Origin: an uncultured Schlesneria sp.
GTDB taxonomy: Bacteria > Planctomycetota > Planctomycetia > Planctomycetales > Planctomycetaceae
Length of the DNA stretch: 64,000 nucleotides
Reading direction: 5' to 3'
Assembly (NCBI GenBank): GCA_903834925.1
Contig: CAILLA010000170.1
Location: 1 to 64,000 of the forward strand
This document shows, one piece after another, positions 1-11,144 of the stretch. A program made the translations under genes and the position numbers. How positions within the stretch are numbered: the stretch's first letter is position 1; each line of letters starts with the position of its first letter. The notes beneath the pieces were generated by a model. It saw only the letters and a list, made by a program, of their open reading frames with translations. It was not told where the DNA came from and ran no database searches.

Positions 1-104
1 ATACGTCCCGAGTAGAATAGAATTCGCTCGGTGAGAGTTGTTTTTCCCGAGTCGATGTGAGCCGAGATACCGATGTTGCGGACTTTTTCGAGGTTCATGG
101 TCAT
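1..104 (-). CDS. fusA: Elongation factor G, N-terminal fragment (runs off left edge)
   Basis: Reverse strand from ATG at 104 reads [35 protein letters not shown], the EF-G G1/P-loop N-terminus (AHIDSGKTT). Not in the ORF track because it is truncated. Confidence 0.93.
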   Translation of the reverse strand, partial: MTMNLEKVRNIGISAHIDSGKTTLTERILFYSGR

Positions 105-744
105 GCTATTGATACGCAGTCAGGAAACAGGGCGATCCCAGAGACGTTCTACCGGGACCTATCAGGAAAATGAGAGGTTCAACACGACCTGAGCCAGTAC
201 AGCCAAGGATCATGTCAATGAACCTGCATCAAAAAAGCGGCAGAGATAACGAGTAAACAGTGCCTCGTAAGACGCTCATACGAGAGAGTACGCCAACAGG
301 TTCATCACAGAGAGGCCGCTGCAATGAACCCTAGCGAACTGAGCGAATCGTGCATTCCCGGAGCATGAGCGAGTCCTTAAATTCCGTCGTTAAATCGCGA
401 TCAAATCGTATCAGTACGACGAACTTCCCTCTTCAATTCGAAGACAGCTAACTCGTAGATGCCACATCGGGTGAAACCTGCGACATCGCAGGTGTCTGCG
501 TACTTCATACTGCATTCGTGCAGAGCTCGACATTCATCCGTAAACGTTTCTTTATTCTAGCAGTCGACTTAAAAGACGGGAAGAGCGATTCACGTTCCTT
601 AACAGATTTTTCGCATCAGTCCCAAAATTGGTAAGTACGGCACAACGATCAACGATTTGCGAGATTTCGGTAATACCCCACGAAGGATCGACGCGAATCC
701 AAGCGACAAGTTGACGTTTGCCAGGCAAAATGCACCCGCAATAG

Positions 745-780
745 GAAAAACGCCTTCCGGTCGGGACAGAAGGCGTTTTC
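745..780 (-). terminator. Rho-independent terminator downstream of the RRM protein gene
   Basis: Inverted repeat AAAACGCCTTC...GAAGGCGTTTT with T/A runs, just 3' of the minus-strand gene ending at 808. Confidence 0.85.
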
Positions 781-807
781 CAGTTTTAAGTTGAGCTAAG
801 ACCCGGC

Positions 808-1209
808 TTAGTATCGTCCACCGCCGCCGCCACCGCCGTAGCCGCCGCCACCGCTGCCGCCGCGACCGCCACCACCACCACCGTAGCCGCCACCGCCGCC
901 GCTACGACCGCCACCGCCGTAGCCACCGCCACCGCTGCGACCGCCACCGCCACCACCGCCACCATTTTCACGAGGACGCGCTTCATTAACAGTTAGCGTA
1001 CGGCCTTGGAACTCCGCTCCGTTCAATGCACCGATCGCCGCTTCACCACCATCAGACATTTCCACAAAGCCGAAGCCTCGTGACCGGCCAGTTTCGCGAT
1101 CCGAAACTACTTGAGCCGAGGACACATTGCCATGCTGACTGAAAAGCTCGCGCAAATCATCAGCAGTGCAATTATAAGACAAATTACCTACATACAAATT
1201 CTTGCTCAT
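808..1209 (-). CDS. Glycine-rich RRM-domain RNA-binding protein
   Basis: [23 protein letters not shown]...[11 protein letters not shown]2/RNP1 motifs followed by a Gly/Arg/Tyr-rich tail. Confidence 0.95.
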   Translation of the reverse strand: MSKNLYVGNLSYNCTADDLRELFSQHGNVSSAQVVSDRETGRSRGFGFVEMSDGGEAAIGALNGAEFQGRTLTVNEARPRENGGGGGGGGRSGGGGYGGGGRSGGGGGYGGGGGGRGGSGGGGYGGGGGGGRY

Positions 1210-1824
1210 CGTCGTCCTTTGCGAGCCGCTCAGGCTCTCTGAAACAGGTCATAGGCTGCCGCTACCGCGACAGGGAAGATCAAAGCCAAAACAGCGACTG
1301 CAAAACCGCGGCATCGAAAGCAACAACAAAAACTTCCCGACAGTTTTCTTGTTCCAACTGAAGCAAACGGACCTGACTGTAGCCGAGGAGCGTCACCGGA
1401 GTTGACTTACTTGGACGCGACGAGAGAGGACTCAGGACAGCGGCAAAGAAGGAATAACGGTGGGCGAACAGGCATTCATCTTCCTACTCCGGCAAGCCCC
1501 TGCCCGCCGGAGTGGAATGTGTTATTGCACGTTGCGTCAAAAAAGGAAACGCTGATTCATCAGATTTTCCTAGAAAAATTAGACGAAACGGACAAAAAGT
1601 TGCCAGACGACGTTCGACGTAACAGGCAGGAATGTCACTGGAATGAATCTCGACTCAATCAAGACCCTTGATTTTCTGTACAAATGAGGCAGAATACATC
1701 TGGTCACCACAGTGAAGTCACTTAATTGGAGTGAGAATTCAACTCTGGCGATGGAAACACTGCTCCCATCCGCGCTATCTCAGCTCAGCTGAGTATTTTT
1801 CTACCCCCCAAGGAGCTTCATGTC

Positions 1825-2253
1825 ATGAAAAAGTACGTCCTCAACGCGTTACTGTTGCTGATGGCCTCGGCACAGCTTGTTGGCCTGGCCCAGGATACGA
1901 CCAAGCCAGCCGGAGTAAAGCCGGCGGACAAGCCTGTAACTCCTGTCGTTAAGCCGACAGAAAAACCTGTAGAAAAGCCTGCGGAAGGCAAATCAACGGA
2001 AAAGGCAGAAGAAAAAAAAACCACGAATCGTTTGCCCAGTAACTATGGCAAACTTGCTCTTACAGACGCTCAGAAGTCAAAAATTTATGGTGTTCAAGAC
2101 AAACACGAAAAAGAAATCGACGGATTGAATGAAAAATTGAAAGCAGCGAAAGCAAAACGCGATGCAGAAATCGAAGCTGTTCTGACACCAGCCCAAAAGA
2201 AAGCTTTGAAGGAAATCATCGATGCAAAAGAGGATGCCAAAGACGGGAAATAA
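1825..2253 (+). CDS. Secreted Lys/Pro-rich hypothetical protein with LTPAQ-type motif
   Basis: N-terminal signal-like MKKYVLNALLLLMASAQLVGLAQ, a PxxKP-rich linker, and a helical C-terminus with LTPAQKKAL. Confidence 0.75.
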   Translation: MKKYVLNALLLLMASAQLVGLAQDTTKPAGVKPADKPVTPVVKPTEKPVEKPAEGKSTEKAEEKKTTNRLPSNYGKLALTDAQKSKIYGVQDKHEKEIDGLNEKLKAAKAKRDAEIEAVLTPAQKKALKEIIDAKEDAKDGK

Positions 2254-2583
2254 CCCCTTCTTTTTGCAACCACTACGTTAATTCGAGTTTGCGGGCCAGC
2301 GCAACCAGGGCGAGTCCGGTTAGCACAAAACTTTGGATTTTGATCAAAAGGAATCCAGGTGATGTTGCTGCCCGGCTCGCCTTTGGCATTCCTGGCAGGC
2401 GTGTTTTACACCCGGACGCTTGAAGTTCGCTCGTTTGATCGCTAATTTCCGGCCTCGTCAACGAGCGGGTTGCTTGAGCGCTGAATGTTCGCGCCGCAGT
2501 TGTCCCGTTCAGTCGTCTCGCTTCCGAGCCGGCTTGTTCTGTGTCAGTGGTCGCTACCGCGACCTGGTTTTGAAGGACTTCGC

Positions 2584-5322
2584 ATGTCGACCAAGTACGT
2601 GTATTTTTTCGGCGACGGTCAGGCCGACGGTGACGCAACAATGAAAAGCCTCCTCGGGGGCAAAGGTGCCAATCTCGCCGAAATGGTTCGAATTGGCCTG
2701 CCTGTTCCAGCGGGATTCACGCTGACAACAGAAGTCTGCACCTATTATTACGCAAACAACCGGACGTTCCCTCCGGAACTCAAGCAGCAAGTTTTCGACG
2801 CACTCAAGAAAGTCGAAAAGTCGATGGGGGCCGAGTTCGGCTCTGCAACCAATCCTTTGCTTTTCTCGTGCCGTTCAGGTGCTCGTGAATCGATGCCTGG
2901 TATGATGGACACGGTACTTAACATCGGGTTGAATGACACGACTGTTGTCGCACTTGCCAAGCAAACCGGAAATGAACGTTCTGCCTGGGACAGCTATCGC
3001 CGGTTCGTACAAATGTACGGCGACGTCGTTCTCGAGCTGAAGCCAAAAGACAAAACCGAAGGGGACCCATTCGAAGTTGCTCTCGAGCACAAGCGAGAAA
3101 AGGCCGGAGTCCAGGAAGATTCGCAATTGTCGGTGGCACAGTTGAAGGAACTGGTCACGGAGTTCAAGCAACTGATCAAGACTCGCGCCGGAAAAGACTT
3201 CCCAACCGATCCGATGGAACAGGTCTGGGGTGCAATCGGTGCCGTCTTCGGTAGCTGGATGAACGACCGAGCAATGGTCTATCGCCGAACTTACGGAATT
3301 CCTCACGAGTGGGGTACAGCCGCCAACGTTCAGGCGATGGTCTTCGGAAACCTGGGTGATGATTGTGCAACCGGGGTCGGACTGACCCGCGATTGTGCTC
3401 TGGGGACACCAGGCTTCTGCGGTGACTACCTGATCAACGCTCAGGGTGAAGACGTCGTTGCAGGGATCAGAACCCCGAAACGAATCGAAGAAACTCTTTC
3501 GAAGGATATGCCTGAATCGTATCAGCAACTGAACGATATCGGTAAGAAACTCGAAAAGCACTACAAAGAAGTTCAGGACATTGAATTCACCATTCAACGC
3601 GGCAAGGTCTACATGCTGCAAACCCGAAACGCCAAGCGGACCGGTTTTGCTGCAGTCCGAATCGCCGTTGATCTGGTCAACGAAGGCTTGATCACCGAAC
3701 AGGAAGCGCTACAGAAACGCCGTATTCCTGCGGACGATCTGGCTCAACTGCTGCAACCGATCTTCGACCCGGCTTCAAAAACCACGGCCACAAAGGAAGG
3801 CCGATTCCTTGCCAAGGGGATCAACGCCGGTCCAGGCGCCGCGTCGGGCGTGATCTGCCTGTTCGCCGACGAAGCAGAAAAGTTCCACGAAAAGAACCCT
3901 AACGTTGACATCGTTCTTGTTCGAAAAGAAACGAGCCCGGAAGACCTTCGCGGAATGAAAGCCGCCAAGGGGATTCTGACAGCAACCGGTGGTGCCAGCT
4001 CGCACGCGGCACTGGTCAGCCGTCAGATGGGTAAGGCTTGTATCGTTGGTTGCTCGGCAATTGACGTGGATTACACCACCAACACGGTTAAGGTTGCGGG
4101 GAAGACGCTCAAGTCAGGCGACTTCATTTCGATGGACGGTTTCACTGGCGAAGTCTTCGAAGGCAAGGTTCAAACCAAGGCTAGCGAAGTCATCCAGGTT
4201 CTGGTCCAGAAGACATTGAAACCAGAAGAGTCTGAAACCTTCCGACGCTATTCACAACTGATGGGTTGGGTCGACAAGTATCGCAAGCTGCGAGTGCGAA
4301 CCAACGCCGACACACCTGGACAAGCTGATGAAGCGGTCGCCTTTGGTGCTGAAGGGATCGGACTCTGCCGAACCGAGCACATGTTCTTCGATCATCTCGA
4401 CGAAATCCGTCATATGATCGTCTGTGAGACCAAGGAGACCCGTGAAAAGGCTCTTGCCAAGCTGCTCCCATTCCAGCGAGCTGACTTCGCAGGATTGTTC
4501 CGCAGCATGAACGGTCGTCCCGTGACGATCCGTCTGCTCGATCCACCCCTGCACGAGTTCCTCTCGGATCGCCATCTCGAAGAACAGCCCGATCTTGCTT
4601 CCAAGCTGGCCAGTTGGACCGGCAGTACGATCGACGCTGTAAAACGACGCGTCGAAGAACTGCACGAAGCGAATCCGATGCTTGGTCACCGCGGTTGCCG
4701 TCTCGGGATCGTTTATCCCGAAATCACGGCGATGCAGGCCCGAGCCATCTTCGAAGCCGCAGTGCTTGTGAAGAAGGAAGGGATCAGCGTTGTTCCTGAA
4801 GTGATGGTTCCTCTCGCCGGATTCTTGACCGAGTTCAAGAATCAGGAAAAGATCATTCGCGCAGAAGCGGAAGCGGTCTTCAAGGAAACTGGCGTTTCGC
4901 TGGAATATCTCGTCGGCACGATGATCGAAGTTCCTCGGGCTGCAGTCCGAGCCGACCAGATCGCAACGGCTGCTGAGTTCTTCAGCTTCGGCACCAACGA
5001 CTTGACCCAGACGACGCTCGCCATCAGCCGCGACGATTACGGGCCATTCATTGGTTTCTACCGTGAAAACGACATCATCCCGAACGATCCGTTCCAGACG
5101 ATCGATCAAGAAGGTGTCGGCGACATCATGCGGATCGGTGTCGATCGTGGCCGTTCCACTCGACCTGATCTGAAGATCGGGATTTGTGGCGAACACGGTG
5201 GAGATCCGGCATCGGTCATGTTCTGCCACGATATCGGGCTGAACTACGTCAGTTGCTCTCCACGCCGTGTCCCAGTAGCAAGGTTGGCAGCAGCCCAGCA
5301 AGCCCTAGCCAGCAGCAAATAA
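2584..5322 (+). CDS. ppdK: Pyruvate, phosphate dikinase
   Basis: [16 protein letters not shown]...[34 protein letters not shown] catalytic His region; C-terminal PEP-binding TIM barrel. Start at 2584 preferred over the ORF-track 2485. Confidence 0.97.
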   Translation: MSTKYVYFFGDGQADGDATMKSLLGGKGANLAEMVRIGLPVPAGFTLTTEVCTYYYANNRTFPPELKQQVFDALKKVEKSMGAEFGSATNPLLFSCRSGARESMPGMMDTVLNIGLNDTTVVALAKQTGNERSAWDSYRRFVQMYGDVVLELKPKDKTEGDPFEVALEHKREKAGVQEDSQLSVAQLKELVTEFKQLIKTRAGKDFPTDPMEQVWGAIGAVFGSWMNDRAMVYRRTYGIPHEWGTAANVQAMVFGNLGDDCATGVGLTRDCALGTPGFCGDYLINAQGEDVVAGIRTPKRIEETLSKDMPESYQQLNDIGKKLEKHYKEVQDIEFTIQRGKVYMLQTRNAKRTGFAAVRIAVDLVNEGLITEQEALQKRRIPADDLAQLLQPIFDPASKTTATKEGRFLAKGINAGPGAASGVICLFADEAEKFHEKNPNVDIVLVRKETSPEDLRGMKAAKGILTATGGASSHAALVSRQMGKACIVGCSAIDVDYTTNTVKVAGKTLKSGDFISMDGFTGEVFEGKVQTKASEVIQVLVQKTLKPEESETFRRYSQLMGWVDKYRKLRVRTNADTPGQADEAVAFGAEGIGLCRTEHMFFDHLDEIRHMIVCETKETREKALAKLLPFQRADFAGLFRSMNGRPVTIRLLDPPLHEFLSDRHLEEQPDLASKLASWTGSTIDAVKRRVEELHEANPMLGHRGCRLGIVYPEITAMQARAIFEAAVLVKKEGISVVPEVMVPLAGFLTEFKNQEKIIRAEAEAVFKETGVSLEYLVGTMIEVPRAAVRADQIATAAEFFSFGTNDLTQTTLAISRDDYGPFIGFYRENDIIPNDPFQTIDQEGVGDIMRIGVDRGRSTRPDLKIGICGEHGGDPASVMFCHDIGLNYVSCSPRRVPVARLAAAQQALASSK

Positions 5323-5403
5323 CCGGCACAGCCGGTGTATGCGCGTCGCATGATGGGTTACACGCAGGGAAGTCATTCGCGCGATGACAGCTTTAAATTC
5401 TGA

Positions 5404-5438
5404 AGCCCGGCAATCTCAAGGATTGCCGGGCTTTTTTT
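5404..5438 (+). terminator. Rho-independent terminator of ppdK
   Basis: AGCCCGGCAATC-tcaag-GATTGCCGGGCT followed by TTTTTT. Confidence 0.92.
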
Positions 5439-5555
5439 ACGGCTCATGGGTCGAGTTGCGATGTATTAAATAAAGAAATGTGTTTCGTCAGATTCGAATT
5501 CGGGTTAGGATGAGAATCGTTTTATTCGACCGATACAACGAACGGGGTCACAGCC

Positions 5556-5792
5556 GTGCTCTGTCGTGAAACGTTGGAAATGTACCAGCGGATGACGCCC
5601 GGAGAGCGACTTAAGATTGCTCTTGAGATGATTCGTGAGAACACCCCCAGGCTTTTTCGCGGAACCGAGGCAGAGATTGACCGACGGTTTGAAATCCTCC
5701 GCTTGCAAAACGACGAACGCAATCGAAACATGCTCACGGCGATTGCTAAGACTCGTGACACGCCTGTTGACCCTCATGCGTCTGAGAAATAA
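5556..5792 (+). CDS. Small conserved hypothetical protein
   Basis: 78 aa; MLCRETLEMYQRMTPGERLKIALEMIRENTPRLFRGTEAEIDRRFEILRLQNDERNRNML; sensible composition, no overlapping stronger ORF. Confidence 0.65.
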   Translation: MLCRETLEMYQRMTPGERLKIALEMIRENTPRLFRGTEAEIDRRFEILRLQNDERNRNMLTAIAKTRDTPVDPHASEK

Positions 5793-5924
5793 GCAGATTC
5801 GGCTGAGATGACGTGCAAAGAGGGCATCCGTTCCAGATAGTATCGCTGACGTGATCGGAATTAGTGTTGATCGCGGCCGATCCCAAGCTACCCGATACGA
5901 CCTGAGTCAAATTGAACGAAAGTC

Positions 5925-7673
5925 GTGAAGATGTCGAATGACAAATCAGGGTATGCCATCGCTGTCTGCTTCCTGACATTTCTCCTGTCTATCCCTTCTG
6001 GATATTTCTTCTATCAAGTTGGTTTGAGTGTTTTCTGGACTGTTCAAGGGGGCGCGCCGCTTCTTCCTTCGATTCCTGGATCCGGTCAATACCATACCAG
6101 CTACAGCGATTTCAGTTATGCCGAGCTCTGGCGAGATCACTTTGTCCTAGTTCGACCCGATCGCGAAAAAATCATGGCCGAACTGGCGACGGGTGGCTTT
6201 CGCATCGCCTTTGATTGGAAAGTCACTTTGATTGACCCCGAATCGGGTACTTCAAAAGAATCCGGATGGGAATTGAGCGGAGACACTCACTACAGTACCA
6301 AAGTGGTCAGAGATCGCCTGCTGTTCTTCGGCAGCAAACAACAGTTTGAAGTGATCGATGATGTCGTTCAGCCCGCAGATTTCCCCTTTGAATATGATTC
6401 GGCAATCGTTCTGGATAACGAGATCGCTGGAATTCATTGGCACCCTCAACTGGAAAAACTCGTTGTCACCCGACGAAAACCGGAGGGATGGGTCGAGGAT
6501 AGTTTTGTTGTGCACCCAGCGGAAGATCGGGTTCAGCACCCGATCAACGCACCCGGAATACCAGTATTGAAATGCATTTGTCGCGACGATCAGATCTATG
6601 CGTTTCTGAAAACGCGCAATCACTTGTTCTTTCGCGAGGGGCTTCAGTTTCAAAAGATTGACGATCAGGGACAACCGATCCCTTTGGAAAGCGGCGAGTC
6701 TGAATCCAACTCGGACGACGAAGAATACGCAGGCTGGTCGCTCGTCCCAAAGGAAACTGTCGATCCGGATTCGGTAGAACATCAATATGGTACGCTGTTC
6801 GAAGGGAAACCTGCAGCGTTGATCGTCGATCAAGTGAGCACAGGCTATCCGGTTGGCCATTTTTTCAAATTCAACGGTAACGAATGGTCCGAGATCGCGT
6901 CCCTGCCGTTCCCGTTTGGATCGAATAATTTTCGAGTGCTCACCCGTTCCGGCGATCACCCCCCCTATGTTGTCGCCACAACATCGACTGGAACCGGGTT
7001 TGCCTATGTGGTCGAACCGCCGGGCTTTCGACGGATTGAACGAACAGGTCCCGGTGAAACCTGGAAATCCGTTCGTCGAGACCTGATCGTCCATTTCGCT
7101 GCACCAGCGATTGCAATCGTGCTGAGCCTGTTACCGGGATTCGCAATCTGGCTGCTCATGATGTGGATTACGGATCCCCATTATGAATTTGGAATTCAAT
7201 CCGTACGACTGGCGCCGCTTGGCCGTCGAGGGCTCGCACGGCTCATCGACTTTGCCTGGATTGTACTTTTACCCCTTGCCGTCGGTTCGATCTGGATGTG
7301 CGACTTCGATTGGCTTTCTTTAGCGGAATCAATCGAACTGAAACTCGACCATCCGACGTTACACACCGCTTACCATGTGCTGAACACTTTGGTGATTCTG
7401 CTGATTGTGGAAACCCTGTTTCTGGTCGTCATTCAGGGTTGCTGCGGAATTACCCCAGGGAAATGGCTTTGCGGTCTGCGCACCCTTCGAACCACTTTGC
7501 GCCCATGCGGCATAGCCCGCAGCCTTGTCCGAGAGGTGATGCTGGTCGCCGAAACATTCCAGTTGATCTGTTGGCTCCCCCCGATGTTGAGCATCGCGCT
7601 CACGAACCAACGACAACGCCTGGGAGATTTGGTGGCCGACACAATTGTCGTCGAAACCAAATCACGTACATGA
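5925..7673 (+). CDS. RDD-family membrane protein with large N-terminal extracytoplasmic domain
   Basis: C-terminal RDD-like region (RLAPLGRRGLARLIDFAWIVLLPLAV ... TPGKWLCGLRTL) with several TM segments. Confidence 0.78.
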   Translation: MKMSNDKSGYAIAVCFLTFLLSIPSGYFFYQVGLSVFWTVQGGAPLLPSIPGSGQYHTSYSDFSYAELWRDHFVLVRPDREKIMAELATGGFRIAFDWKVTLIDPESGTSKESGWELSGDTHYSTKVVRDRLLFFGSKQQFEVIDDVVQPADFPFEYDSAIVLDNEIAGIHWHPQLEKLVVTRRKPEGWVEDSFVVHPAEDRVQHPINAPGIPVLKCICRDDQIYAFLKTRNHLFFREGLQFQKIDDQGQPIPLESGESESNSDDEEYAGWSLVPKETVDPDSVEHQYGTLFEGKPAALIVDQVSTGYPVGHFFKFNGNEWSEIASLPFPFGSNNFRVLTRSGDHPPYVVATTSTGTGFAYVVEPPGFRRIERTGPGETWKSVRRDLIVHFAAPAIAIVLSLLPGFAIWLLMMWITDPHYEFGIQSVRLAPLGRRGLARLIDFAWIVLLPLAVGSIWMCDFDWLSLAESIELKLDHPTLHTAYHVLNTLVILLIVETLFLVVIQGCCGITPGKWLCGLRTLRTTLRPCGIARSLVREVMLVAETFQLICWLPPMLSIALTNQRQRLGDLVADTIVVETKSRT

Positions 7674-7934
7674 ATTGATTCGAAATAAGAAGCCGAGCAC
7701 TGGCAAATGATTGCCGGAATTCTCTCGTTTCAAAGCGTTTGACTTTACACGTCAATTATTTCGGTTTCCTTCACGATTTGTTCATCAATGGCGCATAGAC
7801 TCGACCAATGAATCATTTAACCAACGGCGACTTTGAAACGTGAGCACTGCCACGTTCGTTTGCGGATGGCGTCATTCAATCGTTCGTCGCTTTCAAGGGG
7901 CGTTCATAAAACTGATGATAAAGGAAGATCCTCA

Positions 7935-8747
7935 ATGAAACGTCGTCACATCATTTCTTGCGCTTTGCAGATTCTGGTCGCAGTTTCCAGCGGCGTTCTA
8001 CTGGCCGAGGACGAATTAAAGACACGGCAACTGCGCGTGATGACTTACAACATTCATCACGGCGAAGGGACTGACCGGCGGATCGATCTTGAGCGAATCG
8101 CTAAGGTCATTCGAGATGCAAAACCGGATCTCGTGGCACTTCAGGAGGTCGACAAAAATGTCAAACGATCAGGAGAGGTTGACCAAACCAGTGAATTGGC
8201 TCAACTGACACAAATGAACGGCCGGTTCGGAAAGCAGATTCCGTACGAAGGAGGTGATTACGGACAAGCAGTGCTCTCCCGCTTTCCGGTATCAGAGTTA
8301 ACGGTTCATTGGCTTCCGGGGGAGCCGGAACGGCAACGCCGGATTGCTGTGGCTGGGGTTGTTGATCTTGGCAACCGAAAAGTTGTTTTTGCGTCAACAC
8401 ATTTGCATCACAACAACGTCGAGTTTCGTGAGCAACAGGCGACTGCCTTGAATGATTTGTTTCGAGATTCCGAACATCCCGTCATTCTCGCCGGAGATCT
8501 TAACGCCTATCCCGAAAGCCGGGTGCTTGAGATCTTGGAACAACGCTGGACCAACACGACTGCGAAAACCACAAATTGCTTCACATTTCCCGCAGTGGTC
8601 CCAAAACATCAGATTGATTATGTCATGTACCAACCTCAACTCACCACCCGATTGATCTCCAGGAAAGCTGTCGTCATCAACGAATCCTTAGCGTCCGACC
8701 ATTGCCCTCTGTTAGTGGAATTCTCAGTTTCCGATTCCGTCGATTGA
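7935..8747 (+). CDS. Endonuclease/exonuclease/phosphatase family protein (secreted)
   Basis: RVMTYNIHHGEGTDRRIDLERIAKVIRDAKPDLVALQEVD ... AGDLNAYPES ... IDYVMY ... SDHCPLLVEF. Confidence 0.92.
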   Translation: MKRRHIISCALQILVAVSSGVLLAEDELKTRQLRVMTYNIHHGEGTDRRIDLERIAKVIRDAKPDLVALQEVDKNVKRSGEVDQTSELAQLTQMNGRFGKQIPYEGGDYGQAVLSRFPVSELTVHWLPGEPERQRRIAVAGVVDLGNRKVVFASTHLHHNNVEFREQQATALNDLFRDSEHPVILAGDLNAYPESRVLEILEQRWTNTTAKTTNCFTFPAVVPKHQIDYVMYQPQLTTRLISRKAVVINESLASDHCPLLVEFSVSDSVD

Positions 8748-8896
8748 ATAGTCACCCGATAAGAGAAGTGGATTGGTTCCGCACAGCTAGCCTCTTAAAA
8801 AACACAGCCTGTGGCTTTGTCGTCGTGAAAGGATATGACGATTCAAAGGCGTGCTTTCAAATACCGCCAACCGATTTCAGGATCAAAAACGGTATT

Positions 8897-9361
8897 CTAT
8901 TTCAAATCGATTGAAAGGTCCGTCGCACCGGACGGCGCGATTTCTAACGCCAGACCCGAGGTTTTGACGTTCGCGTATTTTGAATCAATCTTAATGGACG
9001 GCGGAGCAGGAGGCGTGTACCCGGAAACGGGTCCATCGTTTCCCGGATGATCTGCGGGATCTCCCACGTAGACGATCGCCACTTGATGCGTACCGGCGAC
9101 TGCACCGTCATCGGTATTATTCGTACCGAGTACGAAATGACCTTCTTCATCAGTCAGCCCGATCGCGGGCCGTTCATCTTCCGGAAAAACCTTGACTTCA
9201 TGGAAAGCCAAAGGCCTACCCTGGTAAGTCAGGATTCCGGCCGCAGCCACTGTAGGGACATGTTTGCCTGTCGGAACGCTTTCCCCGCAACCCGTGACAA
9301 CGACGACGAATGCCATACCGAGCGCCACAACGAATCTCGATGACACGCTTTGAATTCTCAT
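8897..9361 (-). CDS. Carboxypeptidase-regulatory-like lipoprotein
   Basis: Lipobox-like VVVVTGCGE; GILTYQGRPLAFHEVKVFPEDERPAIGLTDEEGHFVL beta-domain; next to a DUF1559 gene. Confidence 0.8.
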   Translation of the reverse strand: MRIQSVSSRFVVALGMAFVVVVTGCGESVPTGKHVPTVAAAGILTYQGRPLAFHEVKVFPEDERPAIGLTDEEGHFVLGTNNTDDGAVAGTHQVAIVYVGDPADHPGNDGPVSGYTPPAPPSIKIDSKYANVKTSGLALEIAPSGATDLSIDLK

Positions 9362-9518
9362 CTTTTATACTTTGCCTCTGGGCCGATCTGACACCAATAA
9401 TTTTTGAAGATTCGAAACGGTAGAGAACGACTGGCAGAAAGCAAGCAGCGCAAGTCTGGGAATCAATCCAAACTTGCGCCGTTCTTGCAGTCAATGCTAC
9501 TCGACCAATCGCTTAAGA

Positions 9519-10583
9519 TCAGTAGTCGCTGACCGTTTCGCCGTTCGCCTTGGTACCAACAGCACGCCACACATTGGTGTCGACGTTATTACTGACAAAT
9601 CGAATTGAACCATCAGCGAGAACGCAATTTACTCCACCAATATGGTAGCTACGGGCTGCAAAATGGCCTTGATACAAATTGGAGGCGATACAATCGCGAA
9701 AGGGAGCATTTGGAGGCAAAGTATGGTTATAGTAGGTTGCCACCATGAGAGCTCGATACCATTCCAATCCTCGATAAGCCCACGCTTTCGTGGCACGATT
9801 CTCGCAATCCGATGGCGGAAAAAGTTGATCGTTCCCCGACCAGACATTCGAGGACGCCGTCGCCACAGTGAAGTCCTTTGGGTCGCCCGCCGGGACTGTC
9901 AAAAAGGATGATGTATTGTTTGGTCCCGTCTTGATTTCAGCCATGAGTGCCGTGTTGCTCATCCCGTCAGTAATATCTCTGGTTTTTGTCCCAGAATTTC
10001 GAAAGAAGATCCCGTGCAATTGCGTTTCAGGTTGCAGGTTGGAACCCGCTGTGATCGGGGTGCCCGCTGTACTGCCTGTGCCTGCTGTAAGATACACGCC
10101 AGCATGAGTTGAAATCGACCCCAGACACTGCATGTAATTGCTTGACTCTGAGAGGATGTTGGCACCCGCAACGTTGTTGACCTGGGGGTTTGAATCCGAA
10201 GGGCAGTGAAACGCGGGGATGATTTTAACTTTCGCGTCTTTCGCAGCTGCGGTACTTGCGGCGTTGATTTGGGCCAGGAAATTCAGTTCATTGTAAAGGT
10301 TGGCTTGCTCGATGAATGGAAGCAAATAGCAATGCACCGTTGCCTGCGGAATTTCTCCGCTTCCGTAATTGCGAGTGCAGTCACCCATTGGAAACACGGC
10401 ATAAGTAGATTCGTAATTCAAGGCACCTAAGCCTAATTGTTTAAGATTGTTTTTGCACTGTGTTCGCCGGGCCGCTTCTCTGGCTTGCTGTACTGCGGGT
10501 AACAGCAGGGCAATCAGGACTGCGATCACCGCGATTACGACGAGCAACTCAATCAAAGTAAAACCACGCTTTTTCATTCGCAT
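9519..10583 (-). CDS. DUF1559 domain-containing prepilin-like protein
   Basis: RGFTLIELLVVIAVIAVLIALLLPAVQQAREAARRTQCKNNLKQLGLG N-methylation/pilin-like N-terminus; ..GGVNCVLADGSIRFVSN near the C-terminus. Confidence 0.96.
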   Translation of the reverse strand: MRMKKRGFTLIELLVVIAVIAVLIALLLPAVQQAREAARRTQCKNNLKQLGLGALNYESTYAVFPMGDCTRNYGSGEIPQATVHCYLLPFIEQANLYNELNFLAQINAASTAAAKDAKVKIIPAFHCPSDSNPQVNNVAGANILSESSNYMQCLGSISTHAGVYLTAGTGSTAGTPITAGSNLQPETQLHGIFFRNSGTKTRDITDGMSNTALMAEIKTGPNNTSSFLTVPAGDPKDFTVATASSNVWSGNDQLFPPSDCENRATKAWAYRGLEWYRALMVATYYNHTLPPNAPFRDCIASNLYQGHFAARSYHIGGVNCVLADGSIRFVSNNVDTNVWRAVGTKANGETVSDY

Positions 10584-10846
10584 TCCATCCTTCGTAAAGC
10601 GTCATAAACAAACCAATGTTTCATCGAAAAAAATGAAACCAGACAGATTTGTGAATCTCGAAAGCGGAAGGTATTCGCCGTTCATCAATAAACGATGAAG
10701 TATTCGTGAAAATTTCGGATAGGAAGGGAATCCGAAGATTCAGTGAGAATGGTCTATGTTTTGACAATTGAAACGAGCAGAAGAAAACAGCGCAGCCCTC
10801 GAATCAACCTTGAGAGCAAGAGTGAAATTCGTTTCACAATAGCAAC

Positions 10847-11132
10847 TTACGCCTTCACAACCCGGCTAGGATCGTTCAGGTTTCCGCCGACGGATTGTGG
10901 ATCATCGATCGGCCTCGGTTGCCGTGTCATCCCTTGGATGACATAGAAAAATACTGGCGTCAGGAAAATCCCGAACAGGGTGACGCCGAGCATGCCCGCA
11001 AAGCCCGCACCGCTACCGATCATCAGCGGAACGCCCCGCAGGATGAAGGCGAACGAAGTCATGATGATCGGCCTTAGTCGCTGAGGGCAGGCTTCCAGTG
11101 TTACTTTGCGACTCGGAAGACCGGCAAGTCTC
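10847..11132 (-). pseudogene. Remnant of the C-terminus of an RND (AcrB-like) permease
   Basis: Reverse strand reads LAGLPSRKVTLEACPQRLRPIIMTSFAFILRGVPLMIGSGAGF|AGMLGVTLFGIFLTPVFFYVIQGM, colinear with the C-terminus of the permease at 13617..16994 but lacking EMRKTLGVAVF and everything upstream. Confidence 0.88.
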
Positions 11133-11144
11133 GAAACGCACTCA

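Noticed and set aside
786-986. ORF of Val/Ala-rich 66 aa on the minus strand
   Set aside because: Alternative frame of the Gly-rich repeat of the RRM protein; low complexity only.
2875-5301. Long minus-strand ORFs opposite ppdK (248 aa and 349 aa)
   Set aside because: Antisense shadow of a clearly coding gene; no recognisable motifs.
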